A stretch of 17,360 nucleotides of DNA from Clostridiaceae bacterium (lineage in GTDB: Bacteria; Bacillota; Clostridia; Oscillospirales; Butyricicoccaceae). Below, one piece after another: positions 7,608 to 14,917 of this stretch. Where the stretch lies: contig JAGZOP010000045.1 in the NCBI GenBank assembly GCA_018383195.1, positions 1 through 17,360 of the forward strand, read 5' to 3'. The notes beneath the pieces were generated by a model. That model saw only the letters and a list, made by a program, of their open reading frames with translations. It ran no database searches and was not told the origin of the DNA. How positions within the stretch are numbered: position 1 is the first letter of the stretch; each line of letters starts with the position of its first letter. The position numbers and the translations under genes are program-made.

Positions 7608-8538
7608 CGCTTTCCTCCTTTCTCCACGGGCATAGCAAGTGGTTGAGTATTTCGCCAAACAGTTCGGCCAGAAGATACAGCGCGGCGATAATCAGCATAC
7701 AAGCGCCAATCGCGTTGGCATCAGCAGCCATAATACAGTTCATCAGGTAGTTGCCCACACCTTTGATAGAAAAGACCTTTTCCACTACGGCGCTTCCAGC
7801 AATCAGATAGCTTACATACTGGCAGAACAGGGTGATGACGGGCGGCAGGGCATTGCGGAATACCTTCTTCCAGAGGATCCTGTTTACCGTCATCCCGTTG
7901 GCACGGGCAAAGCTCACATAATCACGGTGCATTTCTTCCAGCAGTGAAGCGCGAAATACCCGTACAGTCGAGCAAATCACAGGAAAAGATAAGGTAATGG
8001 ATGGCAATATCAATCCCATAATCCCCGATGCAGGCGTTACGCTGAAAATCGGGATTTCCACAGCGAAGCCAATCAACAGCAAAAAACCGAGCCAGAACGG
8101 AGGAACACAAATTCCAAACAGCGAAACAATCCGCATGATATGGTCCGTCAGCTTGTTCTTTTTGGCCGCGCATAAAACGCCAAGCAGAATTGAAAACACG
8201 ATAATTTCAGCTAACGACAGAAAAACTAATTGCAGCGTTTGCGGGAAGTAGGCTGCCAAATCCGCAGCCACCTCGTTTGTTGAAAAAATAGATTCCCCAA
8301 AGTCGCCGCGAAAGACACCGCCGATCCAGTTCAAATACCGAATCGGAAGCGGCTGATCCAAACCAAGTTCCGCGCGTACCTGTTCAATCACTTCCGGTGT
8401 AGGAGAGAGATTTCCACGGCGCACAAGATAAGTGGCTGGGTCTGTACTGGATAATGCAGTCAGGATAAAGCACAGGATGCTTACGCCAAAGAGCAGAACC
8501 AGCAGCCGCACGATTCGTTTTATCCAATGAGATTTCAC
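7597..8538 (-). CDS. NikB/OppB-like ABC transporter permease
   Basis: This 313-residue permease begins with a membrane helix (about 9-30). The outward segment includes the family pattern ELGLDQPLPIRYLNW (57-71) and GDFGESI (78-84), followed by five more likely helices. The EAA-like loop DYVSFARANGM...FRNALPP lies at 206-233. Translation starts at GTG (8538-8536) with a strong AAAGGAGGG site upstream. It is the first gene of the importer half of the operon, 87 bases after the second exporter-fold ABC gene. That gap carries a hairpin, so expression of the two halves could differ. It should form the transmembrane channel with the next gene product. Confidence 0.92.
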   Translation of the reverse strand: MKSHWIKRIVRLLVLLFGVSILCFILTALSSTDPATYLVRRGNLSPTPEVIEQVRAELGLDQPLPIRYLNWIGGVFRGDFGESIFSTNEVAADLAAYFPQTLQLVFLSLAEIIVFSILLGVLCAAKKNKLTDHIMRIVSLFGICVPPFWLGFLLLIGFAVEIPIFSVTPASGIMGLILPSITLSFPVICSTVRVFRASLLEEMHRDYVSFARANGMTVNRILWKKVFRNALPPVITLFCQYVSYLIAGSAVVEKVFSIKGVGNYLMNCIMAADANAIGACMLIIAALYLLAELFGEILNHLLCPWRKEESDAA

Positions 8539-8554
8539 CGTTTCCCTCCTTTCC

Positions 8555-8572
8555 GGTTAATCAAAGCTAACC
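8555..8572. repeat. Short inverted repeat upstream of the NikB-like gene
   Basis: GGTTA at 8555-8559 and TAACC at 8568-8572 are complementary around 8 bases, just upstream of the ribosome binding site of the permease gene. The half-sites resemble those of DtxR-type operators (GGTTA/TAACC), but the spacer is longer than in a known DtxR box. A second control point inside the operon is possible; chance is also possible. Confidence 0.2.
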
Positions 8573-8586
8573 ATTGTGTCGAAGTA

Positions 8587-8618
8587 ACTGCGGCAGGCGG
8601 CATATCGCCCGCCGCAGT
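8587..8618 (-). other. Intercistronic GC-rich hairpin between the two transporter halves of the operon
   Basis: A 13-bp stem with one mismatch pairs 8587-8599 with 8606-8618 around a 6-base loop. It begins a few bases after the stop of the second exporter-fold ABC gene. The sequence that follows it on the - strand is not a clean T tract, so full termination is unlikely. Partial termination or protection of the upstream mRNA is more likely, which would separate the level of the exporter-fold pair from that of the importer. Confidence 0.5.
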
Positions 8619-8625
8619 GCATAAA

Positions 8626-10368
8626 TTACTGTGCAAGTTTCCAGTTCCGCGCTTTCTGCCGGATATTCCAGAATTTTTGATAGATTCCTTTTTGTTGTAT
8701 CAGTTCAGCGTGAACGCCTTTTTCTACAATTTTTCCGTTATCCACCACCAAAATCTGATCGGCATCCCGAATCGTGGACAGCCGGTGTGCAATGACAATC
8801 AGCGTCTTATTTTTTACCAAAGCGCTGATGGCCTGTTGCAAATGCACCTCGTTTTCCGGGTCAACGCTGGCGGTTGCCTCGTCAAGCAGGATAATCGGCG
8901 CGTCCTTGAGCATGGCGCGGGCGATGGAGATCCGCTGCTTTTCTCCACCGGACAGGGTGGAGCCGCCTTCGCCAATTACCGTGTCATATCCTTGTGGCAG
9001 AGCAGAGATAAAATCGTGGCAGCAGGCTTTCTTTGCCGCTTCTACCACTTGCTCATGGGTTGCGTCCGGGCAGCCAAACTTAATATTGTTCTCAATAGTA
9101 TCGTGGAACAGATACACATTTTGAAATACCATGCTCATATTCTTCAAGAGGCTGTCACAGGTAAACTCTTTGACATCGTGGCCGCCTATGGTAATGCTGC
9201 CTTCCTGCACATCCCAAAACCGGGCGATCAGCCTTGTAATGGTGGTTTTGCCGCCTCCAGAGGGACCGACAATCGCAGTCATGCTGCCCTGTGGAATGGA
9301 AAAACTCACATCCTTCAAAATTGGATTGCCATTCTCATAAGCAAAGGACACATGCTCGAAGCCAATGTCAAAGGAATCCAAAGGGATGTCCCTACCGTTT
9401 TCATCAATTTTTTTTGCCTGTTTGATACGCTCTACCCGGTCAAGGGCAGCGTCCATTGTCCGAATCATTGTCGTCATCTGGCCCATAACCTCAATCGGAT
9501 TGAAGATGGTAAAGGAAGCGATCAGAATAACGGCGAGATTAGCGAAAGACAGGTCGCCGCCAACAGCGAGGATTCCCGCGCACAGCATAATCATGCAGGC
9601 CGAAATACGGAACACCATCGAATAGGTCATATTGAGCGGGGTAAATACACGCTCCACCCCATAAGAGGCAGCCGCATTGCTCTCATAGGCATCTTCAATA
9701 TCGCTCAGATTTTTGTCGCACATATTGAAGGATTTTACAACGGAAATACCTTGCACGTATTCCAATGTGGCCGCAACTGCTTCGGATTGGATTTTCTGCC
9801 GCTTTGCAGAGAGCGCCTTTCCTTTTTTCTGCATGTGGCTGTAGATTGGGAAGGAAAGAAGGATGCCTGCCACGAAAATCAAACCGATACGCCAGTCAAA
9901 GGCTAAAATACAACCCGCCATGACAATCATACTCAAAACGCCGGTTGTAACCTTATCAAGAATGTGCATAGAGTAGTTCTCGAGAAAGTTCAAATCCGTT
10001 GTAACAGTCGCCGTAATGTCTCCGACACTGTTATCATGGAAAAAGCCCATCGGCACATTCCGCAGCCGGTCGCCCAATGCAATCCGTTCTCTGGCTACAA
10101 ACTCAAAGCCTGCCGTACTTTGCAGCCGGTAAACCAGATATTTGAAAATCATGCGCAGGATTAAACCTCCTGCAATCAAGCCGATAACAATACCCCATGT
10201 TTGTCCTGTAATCGGTTGACCGTTCTGCAATTCTATCAGGACAAGAAAGACGGCGGCGATTGGCAGCAGGCCGAACATGGATTCCAGAAAGCCACAGATA
10301 AAGCTGCCCCAAATCCGTTTCGATAAGTTTCCGCTTAAACGCAGTACGCGCCGGATGATTTTCAGCAT
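8626..10368 (-). CDS. Exporter-fold ABC transporter subunit, YbtQ/IrtB-like
   Basis: This 580-residue half-transporter joins a six-helix membrane domain (about 15-320) to an ATPase domain. The ATPase has Walker A GPSGGGKTT at 368-376, LIARFWDV at 380-387, signature LSGGE at 472-476, Walker B IILLDEATASVDPENE at 492-507 and switch His528. The RFWD and DPENE strings recur in the metallophore-associated YbtP/YbtQ and IrtA/IrtB proteins, which import iron-siderophore complexes despite their exporter fold. The start overlaps the preceding ABC gene by 7 bases, with an AGGAGGTGA site, so the two are a coupled heterodimer. Both ATPase sites look intact. A drug or peptide exporter cannot be excluded by sequence alone; the adjacent NikA-like importer and DtxR and AraC regulators favour metal-chelate traffic. 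Confidence 0.88.
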   Translation of the reverse strand: MLKIIRRVLRLSGNLSKRIWGSFICGFLESMFGLLPIAAVFLVLIELQNGQPITGQTWGIVIGLIAGGLILRMIFKYLVYRLQSTAGFEFVARERIALGDRLRNVPMGFFHDNSVGDITATVTTDLNFLENYSMHILDKVTTGVLSMIVMAGCILAFDWRIGLIFVAGILLSFPIYSHMQKKGKALSAKRQKIQSEAVAATLEYVQGISVVKSFNMCDKNLSDIEDAYESNAAASYGVERVFTPLNMTYSMVFRISACMIMLCAGILAVGGDLSFANLAVILIASFTIFNPIEVMGQMTTMIRTMDAALDRVERIKQAKKIDENGRDIPLDSFDIGFEHVSFAYENGNPILKDVSFSIPQGSMTAIVGPSGGGKTTITRLIARFWDVQEGSITIGGHDVKEFTCDSLLKNMSMVFQNVYLFHDTIENNIKFGCPDATHEQVVEAAKKACCHDFISALPQGYDTVIGEGGSTLSGGEKQRISIARAMLKDAPIILLDEATASVDPENEVHLQQAISALVKNKTLIVIAHRLSTIRDADQILVVDNGKIVEKGVHAELIQQKGIYQKFWNIRQKARNWKLAQ

Positions 10369-12143
10369 AATTCACTCACCTCCTGATTCATACTCCAGTC
10401 CATTGCGCTGATATGAGCTTTCCACATATCCAGATAGGTTTCGGAATGGGTTAGAAGCTGCTCATGGGTTCCCTGTGCGGTAATCTGTCCGTTTTCCAAC
10501 ACTAAAATCTGGTCGGCATACATAATGGTAGAGAGCCGGTGTGCAATGACAATCAGAGTTTTCCCCTTTGTCAGCTTATCAATGGAACGCTGCAATTTAT
10601 CTTCATTCTCCGGGTCTGTGAAGGCGGTGGCTTCGTCTAAAATCACGATAGGCGCGTTTTTGAGGATTGCCCGCGCTATGGCAAGGCGCTGGCGCTCGCC
10701 ACCGGAAAGCCTTGCCCCGGCGTCACCGGCATTGGTATCGTATCCTTGGGGGAAACGTGAAATAAATTCATCGCACCCGGCCTGTGCTGCCGCCCATTCC
10801 ACTTCCTTATCAGTAGCCTCCGGTTTACCAATGCGGATATTATCGCGCAGACTCATATTGAACAGAAAGTTGTCCTGCGATACATAGCTGATCTTCTCTG
10901 TTAAGTCGGTAAGGGACATCTCCCGAATATCAATCCCGCCTACTAAAACTGCGCCTGCATCGACATCCCAAAACCGGGCGATCAGTTTGGCTAAGGTTGA
11001 TTTACCCGAACCGGAAGGCCCCACAAAGGCAGTTACGCTTCCGGCCTTTGCTGTGAAAGAAATACCGTGAATGATCTCGCTGTCGCCATAGCCGAAATGA
11101 ACATCCTTCATCTGCATGTCGGCTTTGTCTGTATGCTTCGGCTGTGCCGGTTCCGTCAATTCTTCCATATCAAGAAGCGCCTGAATACGGGGCTGCACTT
11201 CGGAAATAACGGCAAAACTTTCCCAAAACTCGGTAAAGTTTTGCAGGGAACCAACGATTGCCATAGAGAGAAGAATACAAACAATCAGTTCGGCAAGACT
11301 AACCGTACCGCCTGAAATAAGAGCCATTCCGACAGGCAAAACAAAGGCAATCGAGGATGGTAGAATCGCTTGGCTGATGCTCATAAACGGCCAACAGTGT
11401 TTATACCACTTTGTCGTGATGTCCCGCACCTTTAGAACCGCCGACTGGAACCGCCCCATTGAGGAAGCAGTCTGATTAAATGCTTTGATGACCTCCATAC
11501 CATTGACATATTCCACAATGGTTGCGTTCATATTGGCATTGGACATCATGTATTCCTTCATCACTTCGCCACGGCCAAACATCATGCCATAATAGATCAG
11601 GTTTCCCAAAATAGCTGAAACCAAAGCGGCCAACGCCATGCGCCAGTCAATCACCAACAAATACAGAATGACAAAGATCGGAACAAGTATGCTGGCGGTC
11701 ATTTCTGGAATAGCGTGAGCCAGCGGGCCTTCCAATCGCTCCGCATCGTCGATGACAAGTTGCTTAAACTCGCCGGACGATTTCTCTTGAATCGTTCCCA
11801 TAGATACCTTGGACATCTTCTTCATAATTGCAATACGGATATTTTTAATGATTTCATAGGCTACTTTGTGGGAACACAAAGTAGATTTCGCGTAAAGAGC
11901 ATGTTTTAGAAGATACCCGCATAGAGCAATTACTGGCAGGAGAATTGCCCATGTAGTCGTCAAACTGTTTTCCAATGCCTTTTGCAGCAATACGGCCACA
12001 GCAATATATGGAACAACGCCAAAGGCAGAGGATAAAACAGACAGGACAACGGCAAATGATAATTGTGATTTCTTTTCTTTAGCAAAGCGAAGAATACCCT
12101 TATATGGAGATTCTCTTTTGCCAATTTCTTTCTGCATATACAT
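10362..12143 (-). CDS. Exporter-fold ABC transporter subunit, YbtP/IrtA-like
   Basis: This 593-residue half-transporter is the first gene of the operon. The membrane domain covers about 25-325. The ATPase domain has Walker A GPSGSGKST at 375-383, LIARFWDV at 387-394, signature LSGGE at 479-483, Walker B IVILDEATAFTDPENE at 499-514 and switch His535. The FTDPENE ending is a recurring feature of YbtP/IrtA-type subunits. It lacks the N-terminal flavin-binding siderophore-reductase domain of mycobacterial IrtA. Two in-frame ATGs (12143 and 12137) are possible; 12143 is kept because of the GGAAAGGCGGG upstream. It should pair with the next product. Import of a metal-chelate, or export of a stripped chelator, are the leading roles; neither is proven by the sequence. 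Confidence 0.88.
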   Translation of the reverse strand: MYMQKEIGKRESPYKGILRFAKEKKSQLSFAVVLSVLSSAFGVVPYIAVAVLLQKALENSLTTTWAILLPVIALCGYLLKHALYAKSTLCSHKVAYEIIKNIRIAIMKKMSKVSMGTIQEKSSGEFKQLVIDDAERLEGPLAHAIPEMTASILVPIFVILYLLVIDWRMALAALVSAILGNLIYYGMMFGRGEVMKEYMMSNANMNATIVEYVNGMEVIKAFNQTASSMGRFQSAVLKVRDITTKWYKHCWPFMSISQAILPSSIAFVLPVGMALISGGTVSLAELIVCILLSMAIVGSLQNFTEFWESFAVISEVQPRIQALLDMEELTEPAQPKHTDKADMQMKDVHFGYGDSEIIHGISFTAKAGSVTAFVGPSGSGKSTLAKLIARFWDVDAGAVLVGGIDIREMSLTDLTEKISYVSQDNFLFNMSLRDNIRIGKPEATDKEVEWAAAQAGCDEFISRFPQGYDTNAGDAGARLSGGERQRLAIARAILKNAPIVILDEATAFTDPENEDKLQRSIDKLTKGKTLIVIAHRLSTIMYADQILVLENGQITAQGTHEQLLTHSETYLDMWKAHISAMDWSMNQEVSELC

Positions 12144-12179
12144 TTACCCGCCTTTCCGTGTTGTTTTCCAAACATAATC

Positions 12180-12188
12180 AGCATAGCA
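12180..12188 (-). promoter_or_regulatory. Extended -10 promoter of the metal-uptake operon
   Basis: On the - strand TGC-TATGCT forms an extended -10 element (hexamer 12185-12180), about 37 bases before the start codon at 12143. No good -35 hexamer lies 16-18 bases upstream (12203-12208 reads CACAAA), which suggests that an activator is needed. The AraC-type direct repeat at 12210-12242 lies exactly where such an activator would bind. The promoter is inferred from motif and position. Confidence 0.45.
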
Positions 12189-12209
12189 AAACAGCTTTCG
12201 TTTTTGTGA

Positions 12210-12242
12210 CCGAATCCGGCAGTTCTATACCCCAATCCGACA
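12210..12242. promoter_or_regulatory. Direct repeat with 21-bp spacing, candidate AraC-family operator
   Basis: CCGAATCCGGCA at 12210-12221 and CCCAATCCGACA at 12231-12242 match at 10 of 12 positions and start exactly 21 bases apart, two turns of the helix. This is the classic layout of two AraC-type half-sites. The proximal copy abuts the missing -35 region of the leftward promoter, and the distal copy lies between the two divergent promoters. The neighbouring regulator gene is the natural candidate to bind here. Confidence 0.55.
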
Positions 12243-12261
12243 AATCTGTTTCTGTAACGGC

Positions 12262-12290
12262 TTGCTTTTTCTTATGTAATATGGTATTAT
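12262..12290 (+). promoter_or_regulatory. Promoter of the AraC-family regulator gene
   Basis: TTGCTT (12262-12267) and TATTAT (12285-12290) are separated by 17 bases, and TGG precedes the -10 as an extended element. Transcription would begin near 12297, about 39 bases before the ATG at 12336. This is a good vegetative-type promoter, stronger by eye than the leftward one. A palindrome overlaps its -10 and start region. Confidence 0.65.
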
Positions 12291-12305
12291 AGTTAGCAGT
12301 AACTA
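12290..12305. promoter_or_regulatory. Palindrome on the AraC promoter, candidate metal-repressor operator
   Basis: TAGTTA (12290-12295) and TAACTA (12300-12305) form a perfect 6-bp inverted repeat around GCAG. They overlap the last base of the -10 and the expected transcription start. The half-sites resemble DtxR/MntR-type operator halves, although the match to the classic DtxR box is partial. The DtxR-like repressor encoded at the end of the operon is the obvious candidate. Its binding would shut off the activator when metal is plentiful. Confidence 0.45.
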
Positions 12306-12335
12306 ACCTTGTGTTTATGAAAGGAGTTCGGCATT

Positions 12336-13298
12336 ATGCTTTTACAATGGTCTGCGCCAGAATATGTGCCACGCTCTTTTCTCGTTTCCGGCGTTTCGGG
12401 TACGAATAAAGTAGTGGAGCAAACCGATACCAGCTTTCGGCTTACAAAACAGGTGGCCGATGGATTGGTGGATATGCAGGAAGTGTCAAAAGGATTATTT
12501 TTAGTGCAGTCTGAAATGTCGTTCAAAAAGGAAACGGAACTGTGCGAAGAGTATCCAGAGCGCAAAGTCTTTCAACTCTCTTTCTGTATGAATGGGATCT
12601 GCGAATGGGATTATCGTCAAACACGAGGCGAGCACTACCAGCTTTCCCCTACACAGTGCAGTTTACAGTGTGGAACTTTTTCCCAATGCATCAGCCGTTT
12701 TGGTTCTGAAGAACCTTACCGAACATTAAGCATTTCGCTGGAACAGGAGCGTTTCCTGTCTTTGGCAGAGGATTTAGAAGCCGCGCATTTAATTCGGCGG
12801 GATAACAAGATTTGTACACACATATTTTCTACCACACCGGAAATTCGCTTGGTTTTGCAGCAGCTATTAGACTGCCCGCCAGAGCGAAAGCTGCGCAAGT
12901 TGTATCTTGAAGGAAAGGTATTGGAACTTGTCTCCCTGTTCTGCGAAGAAGCGATTGGAAAGCAGAAAAACGACAAAGAGATTTCCAGAGAAGATTATCG
13001 CTGCTTGATGAAGGCCAGGGAAATTATTGACAATCATTTCCTGCACCCTTTGACAATCGCACAGATTGCGGAGCAATGCTATCTCAGTGAAACTAAATTG
13101 AAGCAGGGCTTCAAAGCCTGTTTTAATTGTACGGTCTACGAGTACATAGTGGAAAAGCGCATGGAGATGGCACATCGTTTGTTGCAAAGCGGAAAATATA
13201 AGGTGAAAGATGTGGTATGGATGGTGGGATATACCAATGCAAGCCATTTTATCGACGCTTTCAAGAAAAGGTATGGGGTTACGCCCGGGGAAATATAA
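12336..13298 (+). CDS. AraC-family transcriptional regulator, PchR/YbtA-like
   Basis: This 320-residue regulator has a ligand-sensing N-terminal part (about 1-200) and a C-terminal AraC DNA-binding domain (about 222-320) with two helix-turn-helix units, near 241-262 and 288-312, and the usual GYTNASHFIDAFKKRYGVTP ending. The segment RKLYLEGKVLELVSLF (187-202) before the DNA-binding domain is characteristic of PchR/YbtA-type regulators, which activate siderophore uptake genes when the ferric siderophore is present. It starts at 12336 with AAGGAG at 12321-12326 and is divergent from the operon it probably controls. The family assignment is strong. The ligand is unknown, but a metal-chelate that enters through the adjacent transporters is the simplest idea. 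Confidence 0.9.
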   Translation: MLLQWSAPEYVPRSFLVSGVSGTNKVVEQTDTSFRLTKQVADGLVDMQEVSKGLFLVQSEMSFKKETELCEEYPERKVFQLSFCMNGICEWDYRQTRGEHYQLSPTQCSLQCGTFSQCISRFGSEEPYRTLSISLEQERFLSLAEDLEAAHLIRRDNKICTHIFSTTPEIRLVLQQLLDCPPERKLRKLYLEGKVLELVSLFCEEAIGKQKNDKEISREDYRCLMKAREIIDNHFLHPLTIAQIAEQCYLSETKLKQGFKACFNCTVYEYIVEKRMEMAHRLLQSGKYKVKDVVWMVGYTNASHFIDAFKKRYGVTPGEI

Positions 13299-13315
13299 CC
13301 ATAACCATGTATTTA

Positions 13316-13352
13316 GGTAACCGGCTGCTAAGGTGGCTGGTTATCTTTTTTT
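13316..13352 (+). terminator. Intrinsic terminator of the AraC regulator gene
   Basis: An 11-bp stem with several G-U pairs joins 13316-13326 and 13335-13345 around an 8-base loop. It is followed at once by seven T residues (13346-13352). It lies 18 bases after the stop codon and closes the regulator transcript before the methyltransferase junction. Confidence 0.8.
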
Positions 13353-13527
13353 ACTTTATAATCAACTATGCTGGCAAGCAAAATCAATTTGTTTTGTATT
13401 ATATAATGCGAACATGTTTTTTTACACACCACATGCACCTGTTCGCTATCGTTAATTGGGTGGCGTGTTCATCGTTAATGGGGTATCTGGTTCATCGTTA
13501 CATTGTATCAATTTCGGTGCGGCAACG
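13353..13527. other. Junction zone between the metal cluster and the type III restriction locus
   Basis: This AT-rich stretch holds no convincing gene. It contains a perfect TATAAT at 13402-13407 without a good -35 partner, then a block of 23-bp-period repeats (13441-13500), then about 27 bases that lead directly into the DPPY codons of a methyltransferase. None of the N-terminal sequence expected for a type III Mod protein is found here in any + frame. The change from unrelated DNA to conserved Mod sequence at about 13528 marks the probable insertion or rearrangement point. Confidence 0.5.
13441..13500 (+). repeat. Imperfect direct repeats with a 23-bp period
   Basis: The core ATCGTTA occurs at 13448, 13471 and 13494, each exactly 23 bases after the last. 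GTTCATCGTTA is exact in the second and third copies. The first copy has a 3-base insertion (GTTCGCTATCGTTA), and copies one and two share GTTAAT followed by a G-rich run. The copies sit directly upstream of the truncated mod frame. They could be recombinase-binding sites at an element end or a decayed tandem repeat. Confidence 0.6.
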
Positions 13528-14904
13528 GATCCTCCGTACAATACTGGCAACGAAGGCTGGGTGTATAACGATAACGTTAATGACCCCAAGATCAAAAAGT
13601 GGTTGGGCGAAGTGGTTGGCAAAGAGGGAGAGGATCTTTCCCGGCATGATAAGTGGTTGTGCATGATGTATCCCCGGCTCAAACTGCTGCAAAAGCTGTT
13701 GGCGGAAGATGGCGCGATTTTTATAAGCATTGACGACAATGAACAGGCGAATTTGAAACTGATTTGTGACGAAATTTTTGGTGCGAGAAGCTTTATAACA
13801 GACCTTATTTGGCGGTCAGCGGATTCGTCAAACAACGATTCAAAACAGTTTTCTAATGACTACAATCATACATTGGTTTATTCAAAAGTGCCAGGGGGCT
13901 GGTTGCCCTTACGATTTGCAAGGCAGGAAAGGAATAATCAGCATTACAAAAATCCCGATAATGATCCTCGAGGGCCATGGTTTCAAAGCAATTTGCAATC
14001 CCCAAATTATCGTGCAAACCTCAAGTTTGATATAATCGCTCCAAATGGAACGGTAATTCACGCCCCTAAAAATGGATGGAGATGGAGCTACGAGAAAATG
14101 CAGGGTTGGATTAAGGATGGAACCATTATTTTCTCAGATGATCAAACGAGAATTATCAAAAAGACCTTTCTTAAAGACCAAGCAGGAATTGTTCCATCAA
14201 ATATTTGGTGGGATGTCGATGACACAGGACACAATCGCAATGCCAAATATGAGCTACTTAAAATATTTACGGAACTTCACAGTTCTGAGGTATTCAAAAC
14301 TCCGAAACCCACGAAGTTTATTGAAAAAATTTTACAAATGTTCAATAGCGAGTCTTTGGTAGTACTTGATTCCTTCTCTGGTTCTGGCACCACCGCCCAT
14401 GCTGTTCTCAATATGAATAAGGCCGATGGCGGCAACCGCAAATTCATTCTGGTGGAGATGATGGACTATGCTGACAGTATTACCGCTGAGCGAGTAAAGC
14501 GTGTCATCCAGGGCTATGGCGAAGGAAAAAAAGCGGTTGAAGGTACCGGTGGTAGTTTCAGCTACTACGAATTGGGTGAACCTCTGTTGATTAGCGATTG
14601 CTTAAATGAAGCCGTTTCAGTTGAGAAAATTCGGGAGTATATATGGTTCATGGAAACCAAATCACCCTATGTACCAGCTTCCAGGAACAATCCATATTAT
14701 CTGGGACAACATAACCATACGGGCTATTATTTCTATTATGAACCACAAAAAGTAACGGTGTTGGACTATGGCTTCCTTGCCACTATTGCAGAAAAAAATG
14801 ATGGTACGATTATTTATGCCGACCGCTGTTCTATCGGTGAGGACAAGCTCAGTCAGATGGGGATTGTTTTCAAAAAAATTCCCCGTGATATTAGCAAACT
14901 GTAA
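13456..14904 (+). pseudogene. mod: Type III restriction-modification DNA methyltransferase (Mod), 5'-truncated
   Basis: The open frame gives up to 482 residues, but homologous sequence begins only at the catalytic motif DPPYNTGNEGW (residue 25 on). Normal type III Mod proteins carry about 100 more residues before this, including a GDNL-type segment and the strand leading into DPPY. Those are missing, and residues 1-24 are not Mod-like. The rest looks intact: ISIDDNEQANLKLICDEIFG (90-109), a target-recognition region (about 110-280), TPKPTKFIEKIL (282-293) and motif I DSFSGSGTT (305-313). The order, DPPY before the AdoMet motif, marks a beta-class N6-adenine methyltransferase. The only upstream start is a TTG (13456) without a ribosome binding site. 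It is probably the 3' part of a gene split by an inserted element, and it is followed closely by the next gene. Confidence 0.85.
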
Positions 14905-14917
14905 GGAGAATTGAACT

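Larger units (their letters stand above)
1..13527. mobile_element. Putative integrated element, right-hand part (recombinases plus metal-uptake cargo)
   Basis: This is an inferred unit, not a measured one. It starts outside the window, contains two tandem large serine recombinases (1-3068) and a metal-uptake operon with its regulator (3137-13298), and ends where a type III methyltransferase reading frame begins abruptly at its DPPY motif (about 13528). Tandem serine recombinases are typical of integrative elements of Bacillota, and some streptococcal elements of this kind are, from memory, found inside restriction-modification genes such as hsdM. Against a single element is that large serine recombinases usually sit at one end, so the element could instead end near 3069-3136 and the metal operon could be a second insertion or resident DNA. 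The left end and the attachment core cannot be seen. Confidence 0.4.

Noticed and set aside
8527..9906. 459-codon + strand open frame opposite the second exporter-fold ABC gene
   Set aside because: It lies fully antisense to a gene with all ABC motifs, has no recognisable domain or ribosome binding site, and its length is explained by the codon pattern of the true gene.
8626..12143. The exporter-fold ABC pair as an ordinary multidrug or bacteriocin exporter
   Set aside because: Not excluded, but the RFWD and DPENE motifs, the PchR/YbtA-like divergent regulator and the NikA-like importer with a DtxR-like repressor in the same operon favour metal-chelate transport.
13441..13500. The 23-bp repeats as a CRISPR array
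   Set aside because: There are only three imperfect copies with no separate spacer units, no cas genes, and a period too short for repeat plus spacer.
13456..13527. TTG at 13456 as a genuine mod start giving a complete short Mod
   Set aside because: There is no ribosome binding site, the first 24 residues are not Mod-like, and the conserved N-terminal region of the family is absent. A truncated gene is the better reading.
13217..13666. 149-codon + strand frame spanning the regulator end, its terminator and the mod start
   Set aside because: It overlaps two better genes in other frames and crosses an intrinsic terminator. Its sequence shows no domain.
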